From Rhododendron vialii (Eukaryota > Streptophyta > Magnoliopsida > Ericales > Ericaceae): a stretch of DNA of 64,000 nt. The notes beneath the pieces are model-generated. The model was not told where the DNA came from. It ran no database searches and saw nothing but the letters and a program-made list of their open reading frames with translations. Position numbers and translations under genes: made by a program. The stretch lies in the NCBI RefSeq assembly GCF_030253575.1, contig NC_080562.1, forward strand, positions 25,199,352 through 25,263,351, given 5' to 3'. This document shows, piece by piece, positions 32,843-42,376 of the stretch (position 1 is the first letter of the stretch; each line of letters begins with the position of its first letter).

Positions 32843-33069
32843 TTAATGTTCAAGAGTATATGAAAAGTTTAATGTTAAATACTCGGTAGACAGAGAAATG
32901 AGTGATGGGCTTGTTGCCAAGGAAGAAGCAAAGTATGAGAAAGTGGTCTAAGTTTGTAACATCCTATTAGAGTTCTCTCTTTTGTATATGACAAATTGTA
33001 CAGGTATAAAAAAAAAATTATTATTGTATATAAAAAAAATTTGAGGTAATTATAGGATTTTCCAATTAG

Positions 33070-33250
33070 GGGAGGTCAAGTGGTGTTGGCATGAGACGTA
33101 AAAGTTTGTTCATCCTCAATGTCTTAGGTTCGATTCTTCTTACCAACAATTTTTGAAATCACCTTACCCCATGTGTAAGCATGTGAAACGGCTGGGAGAG
33201 AGGTTGTGGGGATTCATCCGAGCCACGCGCAAGCTAAACCGAGACACCTT

Positions 33251-33281
<31 letters not shown>

Positions 33282-33285
33282 GAAG
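33070..33285 (+). mobile_element. tRNA-derived SINE (Au-like)
   Basis: A-box-like GTCAAGTGGTGTTGGCATG (33075-33093), then B box GGTTCGATTC (33128-33137), then a CACGCGCAAGCTAAACCGAG segment close to the 3' part of plant Au-type SINEs as I recall it, ending in a long A run (33258-33281). Internal Pol III boxes plus an A tail define a SINE. Target duplication was not established. Confidence 0.7.
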
Positions 33286-33299
33286 AAGAAGAATAGACG

Positions 33300-33888
33300 C
33301 ATTGGGTGTGAAATATGTGTGCAAGTTTGCTAGTATTTTGCGATTAATTAATCACACTAATAGTGCTTGCACTTTACTACTTGTAAATTATTTAGTCCTT
33401 TCAATTTAAATTGGCCTTATTTTTACCCTAAATTTGGATATATTGTTTCCGACTAGTCCTATAGACAAACAAAGGTTAATTTTTTTTAACGGAATCACGG
33501 CTAAAATGGGAAAGCCAACCATTTCAAGGCTAAGGAGTGTAGTCAAATCTATTAACGTACCCATAAATTAGGCCTTTTGCGGCTGTTGTACCCTTTCCGC
33601 CCAAAAAACAACGCCCATTATCAATTGGTCTAACTAGAGACAAACTGTAAAGTAGTATAAGGTTAAAATCGAGTCAATTGAAATTGGAGGGACTAGAATG
33701 AAAGCGCATACAGTAGATGGAGCATTAGTTTAATGTACCCCTATTTTATCACAGTTGACATCTCAAAGTGATTTGCCTTGTTTCAAATACCCCATTTACT
33801 TGGAATACAGTCTTTGCCCAAGTTACGCGTTCGACTCCGGCCCTTGATTTGATTAAATGCAACAGCAAGAACAAAGAGCCAGAGAGCA

Positions 33889-33890
<2 letters not shown>
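33300..33890. other. intergenic DNA, no gene recognised
   Basis: AT-rich sequence without a supported gene or clear transposon end. Confidence 0.5.

Positions 33891-33933
<43 letters not shown>
33891..33933. repeat. (GA)n microsatellite
   Basis: Uninterrupted GA run of about 43 bp. The Leu/Ser and Arg/Glu translations across it are not protein evidence. Confidence 0.95.
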
Positions 33934-33935
<2 letters not shown>

Positions 33936-34489
33936 TACAAGCAGTGACAGAATCACCTTCCCAACTTAAATTTTCTAGGGTGGGTTTTTCCTTAAATTGT
34001 TTGTCTAATAGTAGCTTAAAAATTTTAGACAAATTATTTCCGTCAAATGAACTTTTAGCTGATATGGGAAGAATGACGTGTGTCGAAATTTGTGTTTTCG
34101 TGGGATTTAACCCATTTAGTCCGTATAGACAATAGGGAAAACCCAAACTAAATCTCCATCGATCTCCATCTCCATCTCCATTAACAGAATCAACTATAGT
34201 GGATGGTGGGAGATTGGCTAGGACAGCTGAGTTTTAAAAAAGAGTCTTGCTAATCACAACCCGGCAAATGATGGATAATATGCATACATGCAACATAAGT
34301 TTGAATTTCAATGCCACATCTTTCGGTTTTTTTTGGGGGAAGACTTTTACATATAACAAAACAATTTTCTCGTATAGTACATTATTTCTCACCCTAAGGA
34401 ATGTGGTTAACGTTTTCCGTGAAAATATAGAAGAAAACTTCTTTAACCAAATCAAAACACAGGTTGGTGAGGCACGAATTAAGAGGGAG

Positions 34490-34700
34490 AATGTTTTTTT
34501 TATCAGCAAAAAAGGTTTTTTAATCTTTGAAGTAGGAATTCAAAGATTAAACGGACCAATGGCAAAACGAATAGCGCCACCTGAGGCCCAGAAGAAAATT
34601 CAGGAAGGCAAAGATGTCAACCAGAATCACAAACCATACAAAGAGCTGCCCAAACCTAACCAAAAAGTAATTTCATATTTACAAAAAGAGTAATTGTTAC
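34490..34700 (-). mobile_element. possible LINE 3' end fragment
   Basis: On minus this stretch runs from T/G-rich sequence into TTTAATCTTTGAATTCCTAC and A-rich DNA, much like the fragment at 34985-35225 and like 3' ends of plant L1-type LINEs. No frame is conserved, and the call rests on composition and the shared end pattern. Confidence 0.35.
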
Positions 34701-34984
34701 TCAAATTCCACACCATCTCAAATCAATGAGAGTGAGAGAATTGTTCACATTGACTAACACAAAAATAAGTTGATACAGCATAAAAGTTGAAGTTTTTAAC
34801 TTCTCTTTTTATTTTTTGAATATTTAGATCATAATTTAAAGTTTTATGATTTTTTATGTCGAGAGGAGTAGGAGAAGTCAAGTTTTTTTTCATTAACGAA
34901 AAGCTACAATGTCTTACCGAAAATGAAAAATAATAAAATTATCACAAAAATAAGATAATTCAAATAATATGAAATTTTTTTTGC

Positions 34985-35225
34985 TTAGCAAATTTTTTTT
35001 ATTAATCTTTATAAATGATTACAAAAAATAAACGGAACAAGGGCACAGCGATAAGAACCACCCATGACCACTGGAAAGGGCCAGCAAGAAGCCAACCAAA
35101 AAAGCAAAAAAAAATTGATAAACACCTCACTGAAACACCCCAAAGCCCACATACAGCGAAAACCAACTAATTGAGAGCAGCTTACTGAACCGTCTGAATG
35201 GATAACTCGTAGCAATCGGAACAAC
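34985..35225 (-). mobile_element. probable LINE 3' end fragment
   Basis: On minus, a T/G-rich segment ends in GTAATCATTTATAAAGATTA followed by A-rich sequence. This resembles the usual plant LINE tail with its terminal A-rich stretch. Truncated, non-coding. Confidence 0.4.
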
Positions 35226-35489
35226 TTTATTAGTTTAAAAATTCACCCAAACAATGTGCAACATTATTTTAAAAGTATAAATTATTAAAATTGCAAAAGT
35301 GTAATGAAATTTGTGAAAAATATATGAAAGTCTGTTAGTGTATGGAGAAATGTAAAAAGTGTATTGAAAGTTGTGTTTTCTTGTCATTTTATTTAGCTTA
35401 TAAACAATCCAATGAGTTGTCAATAAAAGGACCTGATGGGTACAACATATGTATAAAAGTACATACACATATAATGAATATTAGATGTT

Positions 35490-35965
35490 GCTAATGCAAA
35501 AACTATTTTTGTTTGTGCCTGTAGTGCATAAAAGCCTTATAAGAATCTCATTCAGTTAGAAATGGTAAATTAAAATGCGATACTAGAAGAATTGACGGTT
35601 GAGTTGTATGAGGTAGGAAACTCTAAAAAACGATTCTAAGGAAAATGATTGACCGGCCTATTACGCCTGGGAGGGATAGGCCATTCGACTGGGAGATTCT
35701 GAAATTGCGGAGGCTAGCTTGATTCAATCAAGCCGTTAAGTATTGGAAACGGCTATAATGCTTACTCCTAATAAATATATAGAAGTACATAATTGGTTGA
35801 AGATCATTAGACGCTTTGAATATATGTAAAGAAGACTCTGTTTACTTAATATATTTTTTTGTTCGAATTAATTAATTATTTATTAACTCCATCAGTCAAA
35901 TAAAAGAGGTTTTATATAAAACTTTTATGCACTACAGTTTAGGCACAAATAAAAATAATTTTGAT
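35490..35965. mobile_element. MITE-like element with inverted ends
   Basis: TTTTTGTTTGTGCCTGTAGT followed by GCATAAAAG (35505-35533) is matched in inverted orientation by CTTTTATGCACTACAG then TTTAGGCACAAATAAAAA (35921-35955). The inverted ends enclose about 400 bp of AT-rich DNA with no coding. Target duplication not identified. Confidence 0.6.
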
Positions 35966-36110
35966 ATTACCATTTTTCTAAATATTTATGTGCAATAACT
36001 AAATTCACCATCCACACTCATCTAAACAGTGAGGCCAAAGCTGTAATGTCAGAGTGACCTAGCTGTCTCCCTCAGCAGATGAACTGAAATCCCCTGTGCC
36101 TCTTTTTCGA

Positions 36111-36452
36111 TAAATTGAGCCACTTGCCTATTTTTTTGTCCTTATACTAATTTGTTTTGCATTTGTTAGTTTTTTATCAATTTTTGAGGGATTATTGCTT
36201 CTTCATGACAAGAGAAATCTAAAAAGTAAAAAATTATGATCGAAATGCAGTTTTTTTTGAATAAAGACGAAAAAATTGGCTTATTGGCTTATTTTTGTCT
36301 TTATTCAAAAAAATTAGGTTTCGATCGTAATTTTTTATTTTTTAGATTCCTTTCATCATGATAAAGCAATAATCTCCAAAAAATTGACGAAAAACTAACA
36401 AATGAGAAAAAAATTTGAATAAGGACAAAAAAATAAGCCACTTGGCTTATTT
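36111..36452. mobile_element. foldback MITE, family A, copy 1
   Basis: An almost fully self-complementary element of about 340 bp: the left arm (GAGCCACTTGCCTATTTTTT onward) pairs with the right arm (AAAAAATAAGCCACTTGGCT at the end) across nearly its whole length, with a tiny centre near 36280. A related copy is at 39115-39444. Such elements can be transcribed into long hairpins. Confidence 0.85.
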
Positions 36453-36459
36453 AGCCGAA

Positions 36460-37830
36460 TGGCCAGTAGTATTTGATTTTTGGTCCCTAATTAAATATTG
36501 GAGTATTAATTAAGCTCGATCTTAAGATATCAGATTGAGCTGATAGGTCGATAGCTTCATAAAAGATTATAATTTAAACAAAATTAAACGATTTTGATTA
36601 TTTGTGTGGAACCCCGGATGGATCCCATAAAGTGTGGCGTACACCAAGTAATGTAGCTAGATCTTTCTTTCTTTCCTTTGGTTTTTTTTTTTTGATAGTC
36701 TAGTTGGTCAAATGAGAGTGTGGTAGAAATTAAACCAGGCCCCTCAATTACAATAATAAAACCACGTAATAGGTGTCTTATTCACTGCTGCAATTGAATG
36801 GGTACTCTCTTTAATATGTGTTGTGCTTCCTCACCCACTTGTCTGTCACAACCATTAAAGTGTGAGAAAACAACACATCTCTTGTTTCCAGGCTTCCCAG
36901 CACTGTGGGTCCATATATCATTCATTGATCTCTACCCATTTCTCTCATCATCATCTCATCTTTGTAATATGTTTTGGATCAACTTGCATGGTAATATAGT
37001 TATCAAAAAAAAAAAAACATGCATGGTAATATGCGAATCGGAATCTACAAATGTTTAAATCAAGCCCCTCTTAAAAAGTTGAAGCTGGATTCTCTTGGCA
37101 CATCAAATATGGACTAGAGGGTTCAATTAAAGCTGACAATTTCGGTGTTTTCGGGACTCAATTCGATCGATGATCAGGACTGTTCATTTTTTACGTATGC
37201 GGAAAACAAAACCTAGTTGTATATATGTCTTCCCCCTGCTCGGGAAAAACGTGTTGTATGTCTTCTCTTTCGGGAATGGATCGAGATGATCTTGTTCCTT
37301 CTCATTTTTATGGTTTTATGAACTTTCTGAACTTACATGGTTTTGGTTGGCAAGTACAAGCTAGTTTAATTTTGCTATTTGGTTACAGCTGGAACACAAA
37401 GAAAGAGGGGGACGGGAAGGGGAAGATCGATGGATTCTATAAGCAGGACGTTGATACCATTATTTCAATGTAACTCAGGATGTGTTACACTAATTTCAAT
37501 TTATTGTTTAAATAAGGGCTTAGTTTTTGAATTAAAGGTGATGTATTGTGAGAGAATGATATATTTCATAAAACGGAAAATAAGTACTTAAAAATAAGAA
37601 TTTTAGCAGAACGAGGCCTCAGTATCTAACCCAATGGATCTGTCAACTCGGGAGACCATCCGTTCATTTTGGGATTTTGGACTTGGATTCGTAGGTAATG
37701 AATATAGAGAGAAATAAATTAATGATTGAAAATAGGAGTAATGATTGGAGAGAGATAGAGAGAAAAATGATTGGAGGGAAATACGAAATATGTACCCATT
37801 ATGTGAAAAAATGGTAATGAAAAACATTAT
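36460..37830. other. intergenic DNA, no gene recognised
   Basis: AT-rich sequence; several short open frames have no recognisable family features. A duplicated CATGGTAATAT (36987 and 37021 areas) flanks an A run. Confidence 0.5.
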
Positions 37831-37831
37831 T

Positions 37832-38226
37832 GAGGGCGGTGCAGCGCAGTCCTGTGCTGTGCACAGCAAATCGCCGCCGCTCCGGTCTCACTTTGATGAT
37901 CAAAATTGTTCACTTCGTAGAGCTTGTCGAGTAGAATAAGTGTACCAAAAATCAGTTTGATCAGATATGTTAAGTAACTCATCCGAACATTATTATCTTG
38001 AAATGAATGGATCCGAAACACTAGATAAATCCACGACTTTTTACACTTAATAATTTCAAGATAATAATATTCGGATGAGATACTTAGCAATATCCAATCG
38101 AGCTAATTTTTGGTACACTTTTTCTACTTAACGAGCTCTACGAAGCGAACGTTTTCGATCATCAAAGAAAGACCGGAGCGGCAACGATTTGTCGTGCACA
38201 GTACAAGGCTGTGCAGCAGCGCCCTC
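37832..38226. mobile_element. foldback element with 7-bp GAGGGCG ends
   Basis: About 395 bp of imperfect palindrome. The left arm starts GAGGGCG, then GTGCAGCGCAG; the right arm ends CTGTGCAGCAG then CGCCCTC. The arms of about 180 bp pair through shared blocks such as CCGGTC / GACCGG, GTGTACCAAAAAT / ATTTTTGGTACAC and TATTATCTTGAAAT / ATTTCAAGATAATA. GC-rich ends contrast with the AT-rich core. No target duplication was recognised. Confidence 0.8.
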
Positions 38227-38229
38227 TGG

Positions 38230-39110
38230 TCCACTTTTAATACAACATTTGAGACTTTCAGATGTGGAACACGAGTAAATGTGAAGTAGAAGGACCAAAC
38301 GATATTTTAATTAAAACTATTAAAGAAAATTCATGTCTAGAAGGTTTATTTTCATAGAAGCATTGCACATCATAATACTATAATTATGAATACCAAGGGT
38401 AATATGGTACAAAACCGACTACCATAGTTATGAATAGTCTATTTGATGATTCTACTTTCAAACATTACTTTGTAAAATCGATTTTGAAAAAATATCATCC
38501 AAACACTTCATAGATTCATAATCTATTCTAGCTATAATTCAAAAATCTAAATTTACAATCTAAAATTCAAAATGCCAAAAAAATTGGCTCCCAAACGCTT
38601 ATATGAATTGGCTGAACATAGGAATAAATTTATACTCTTTTTAATGAAGTTGCAATTAGAATAGTATGTAACATATGAGGAAAAAAAGAAGAAATAACCC
38701 CAAAAGCCAAAACCAATATGTAGAAGCAAAAATTATTGCGAGGTAACCGTCTGCCACATGATGCGCTTACTACCAGATATGGGAAATTAAGATTCGAAAG
38801 GTAGGAAAGGCATTATATACACATAAGAAAATAAAACTGAGAAAATTTTGTAGGACTCGGAAACCCTGTTGTGCAGCAGTGCAAATCACAGCCACCCAAG
38901 AGTTTCAACAACCTAGATTTAAAATAAACTCTTTCAGCGAAGAGTTTATATTTAAATTTGAATCATTGAAAGCACATTTAGATAGCTGTGATGTGTACTG
39001 CATGGTGCCCCGTAGGATCCCTGGGTCCAATTTTGTACATCCATGCAAGAAATCTTTAATGCTTCAAAAGTAAAACTGAGTTTCTCTAGTTTGGTTAGAG
39101 GTGTAGGCCT
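38230..39110. other. intergenic DNA, no gene recognised
   Basis: AT-rich sequence; no supported gene. Confidence 0.5.
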
Positions 39111-39114
39111 GTTT

Positions 39115-39444
39115 TGGCTAAATAAACCACTTTTTTTTTTTGTGTGTTTTTATTCAAAAAAAAATTTCTTTTGCGTCAATTTTTTTTTAGATTACTCGTT
39201 AGTTTCAATGAAACGAATCGAAAAAGAAAAAATTTGTGATCCAGACTCAAATGTTTTTTAATAAAGCTGAAAATTTTGATTTTTATCTTTATTCAAAAAA
39301 ATTTAAGTTTGGACCATAATTTTTTATTTTTCCGATTCTTCTCGTCGAGACGAACCAATAAACCACAAAAATTTGACGCAAAACAAAAAAAATGTAAAAA
39401 AAAATTAAATAAAGACAAAAAAAATAAGCCCAGTGCCTTATTTA
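39115..39444. mobile_element. foldback MITE, family A, copy 2
   Basis: Self-complementary element related to 36111-36452: ends TGGCTAAATAAACCAC and AATAAGCCCAGTGCCTTATTT, with a central inverted AAGCTGAAAATTTTGA region. It is more diverged between arms than copy 1. Confidence 0.8.
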
Positions 39445-39452
39445 TAATCTTG

Positions 39453-39732
39453 TACTTCCTCCATCATTTTTTTAAAGTCTAGTATTTCATTTTGGATTGT
39501 TCCTTAATAAATGTCCATTTTGTAAAATTAATAGGTAAAAATTGGTACATTTTCCATTTTACCCCTAAAAGTAAATTCCCTTTTGAAAAGTTATTGAATA
39601 AAAATGTAATGATAATATCTCCATGGAGAGTAAGTAGGAAAAGTGGAAGTAAAAATTGATGTGAAAGATGTAATGATTATGTCTCCTTAATAAGTTAAAA
39701 TTACAGACACTTAAAAGGGGACGGGAATAGTA
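39453..39732. mobile_element. Stowaway-like MITE
   Basis: Starts TACTTCCTCCATCATTTTTT and ends AAGGGGACGGGAATAGTA, the inverted Stowaway type ends with TA target site, about 280 bp. It lies directly beside the foldback MITE at 39115-39444. Confidence 0.7.
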
Positions 39733-40377
39733 CGTTTCTGTGTCATTCTTGGTTAGGCTGAGGTTATATGTCCTCTGCTCCACGAGATTGGAATTCTTTT
39801 CCTTATCACTTATCGTATCTTTTTATTTTTGGGTTGTTTCAACGAGTGAGTGCCAATTTGCACACAGCAAGAGAATTATAGTAGTATAACTTTTGATCAC
39901 ACCATACCCGGTGGCATGCCACATGTCCTACAATATGGATTTTTCCCTTACAATTAGCTTAACAAATCAAGCCATAACCATAACTCAAAAAGAGAGAAGG
40001 AAGTTTAGGGATGCAACCCCGGGGTGGGTAAGCGATCCGACCAAGCCCAACCCTAATTGTGCTCGAGATATAGACCATCCCAGGCTCAACCTCAGATCCC
40101 GTTAAAATGAATCCCTAATTGCTTTGAAACACCTTTGGAGTTGAATCATTTCTCGTGCGGCGCCAATTAATTGATTGAGATAACCCATTACAGAATCTGT
40201 TACAAAATAGGCACGTGACATTTAGGCATGCTCAAGAATGGTCTTATACTTTATGAACTTCGTGTTACATAGTTCACCTAGCTAGGGTATGATGCTTGTT
40301 AGATTTTGAAAGAAAATGCTAGGAAAAGTTTGGCCTGGACTTATCGTTTGTGTATTCAAATTCCAAGCTATCCAACA
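39733..40377. other. upstream region of the PDF1-like gene
   Basis: AT-rich DNA with no coding support. It would include distal promoter sequence of the PDF1-like gene. Confidence 0.5.
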
Positions 40378-40385
40378 TAAATGCA
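40378..40385 (+). promoter_or_regulatory. L1 box upstream of the PDF1-like gene
   Basis: TAAATGCA is an exact match to the L1 box TAAATGYA bound by HD-ZIP IV factors (ATML1, PDF2), known to drive Arabidopsis PDF1 in the shoot epidermis. It lies about 240 bp upstream of the start codon, where a proximal element would be expected. Confidence 0.75.
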
Positions 40386-40625
40386 AAAGCTAAAAGGATA
40401 TCCAAGCCATGAATGGCCTCAATTGAATGCACCTGCAAAACAACAACTAACCCACATACTTCTTCACCTGTTTATATTTACTTCACTCTCCAGTCCTTTC
40501 TTATATTAATCGCTCCCTTTGCCAAGCACTTTGCTCCACCATCTTCTCTTTCACTCTTCTTTTTTGCCTTCTTTGCCTCAAACCTTCTTTTGTTTCTGTA
40601 GCTAGGAAAGAGCAGAAGACAGAAA

Positions 40626-40789
40626 ATGGAGAGGGAGAGAAACAAACAGGTTTCTCTGCTACTGCTGACTTTGGTTGCTGGGTTGCTGTCTCAGAACTTG
40701 CTCATTCCTGTCATGTCCATAACTAGTGTGGATGATCAAAAGAACTATTACTCCCCAGACCCACATGCAGGAAGCCCCCCAACCCCTAC

Positions 40790-40862
<73 letters not shown>

Positions 40863-42376
40863 CTCATACAAAACTCACTGTGGTTCTCTGGTTTTAATGT
40901 TTTGTTATAGCATGCTTAATGGTACAGGGAGAACTTTGCAACATCCACAACCTCAAGAGGTTTTATTCACGGACATCCCTTTCACATGAGTAGGCCCTAC
41001 AGAGCGTGTGAGGGTGGAGACTTCTGAATATATTTATAACAACCGTGTGTATTATTAGTACTGATTTAATAATAGGGCATAAACACACAAGGACGTTAAG
41101 TGGGGAACAGTCTCTCACCAAAATCGAATTTCTTTCTTTCCCCTTCTCTTCTCTTCATGTCTTCCCTTTGCCAAAACTTTTTTTTCACCTCGTACAGTTT
41201 CCTTAATTGCACAGAGGAGCAGCAGTGGCGGCAGCAGTGTTTTCTTTTTGTTTCTTTGAAATTATGGGAACAAAAACTAAGTCATTAGATCTGCACTGCA
41301 TTTTTTCCATATATAACATCTAGGGGCTTATTGAATGGTTTTGCTGGTTGCAGGTTCACATGGGAGTCCACCACATGGCTCAGGAGGAACACCACCCTAT
41401 CATGGGACCCCATCGCATGGCGGCGGAGGTAGCCACGGAACACCACCTTCTAACTGTGGAACCCCACCAAGCGGAGGTCATCATACCCCAACTCCATCCC
41501 CTCCTACCGGGGGCAGCAGTTACTCACCTCCAACTTACAGTTACTCACCTCCAACTTATAGCACCCCGCCTACACCTTTCGTTGGAACTCCACCTTCCAC
41601 CGGAACTCCACCGGTCACCCTAACCCCACCATCCATTGACCCTGGCGTCCCCACCACTCCCACTCCCGGCATCTCATTTCCCACCCCGCCATTTGCTTTT
41701 GATCCCAACTCACCACCTTTTTCATGCAAGTAAGTTATACTATCTCCATTTTCCACAAAAAAAAAGGAAAAAGGAAAAAATTTCTTAACTCCCTTTCTCG
41801 TGTATAATGTCCACCAAAAGGAGAATGCTACTATTTAGTACAGATTGATAGGCCCACAACTCTGTATGTTCGACATTGTTTACGATGACATAAAATTTGT
41901 ATACCATGTAAAATAAGCAGGCAAAACCCATGTCGGCACTACTGACACTGGTGCTGTGTATCAAAGCAATCTCAGTCATCCTACTAGAATGGGTAGAGTT
42001 CAAAAAGTAGTGGATGCTAAAACTTTTCATCTTCCATAAATGCAGTTACTGGAGGACTCACCCGACGCTGATATGGGGTGTGTTGGGCTTTTGGGGGACG
42101 TTGGGCAGTACATTCGGTGTCACAAGCGTTCCAGGGTTCGGATCAAGCATGAGCTTGCAACAAGCACTCTCCAATAGCCACACCGACGGGATTGGGGCAC
42201 TCTATCGAGAAGGCACGGCCTCTTTCTTGAACTCCATGGTTGATAGGAGGTTCCCTTTCACTACTCAGCAAGTCAGAGACAACTTTGTCGGAGCAATCGG
42301 ATCAAACAAGGCCGCGGGGGCTCAGGCCCGTGTCTTCAAGCTTGCCAATGAGGGTCGGCTGAAGCCCAGAAACTGA
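40626..42376 (+). CDS. PDF1: PROTODERMAL FACTOR 1-like proline-rich cell-wall protein
   Basis: Three exons, 40626-40791, 41354-41729 and 42046-42376, give about 290 residues. The N-terminus is a secretion signal (LLLLTLVAGLLSQ). The middle is rich in Pro, Gly, Ser, Thr and His with repeats such as GTPP, SHGSPP and YSPPTYS, typical of an extracellular structural protein. The C-terminal domain begins CNYWRTHP and includes LGSTFGVTSVPGFG, EGTASFLNSM and ALYREGT, the conserved PDF1 tail. PDF1 is expressed in the outermost (L1) cell layer of meristems and young organs. The upstream L1 box supports the same control. The exon 1 donor (A|GTCTCT) sits at the start of a long (CT)n(CA)n microsatellite; I chose it because it keeps the frame into exon 2. 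Confidence 0.88.
40793..40859. repeat. (CT)n(CA)n microsatellite at the PDF1 intron 1 donor
   Basis: About 40 bp of CT followed by about 28 bp of CA, beginning one base inside the predicted intron. Translations across it (Ser-Leu, Thr-His runs) are artefacts. Confidence 0.95.

Noticed and set aside
33853..34146. Open frames on both strands over a GA run
   Set aside because: Length comes from the microsatellite (Ser-Leu or Arg-Glu repeats); no family features.
34247..34693. 148-residue open frame on plus
   Set aside because: AT-rich composition, no recognisable domain, and its second half overlaps a LINE-tail-like segment on the other strand.
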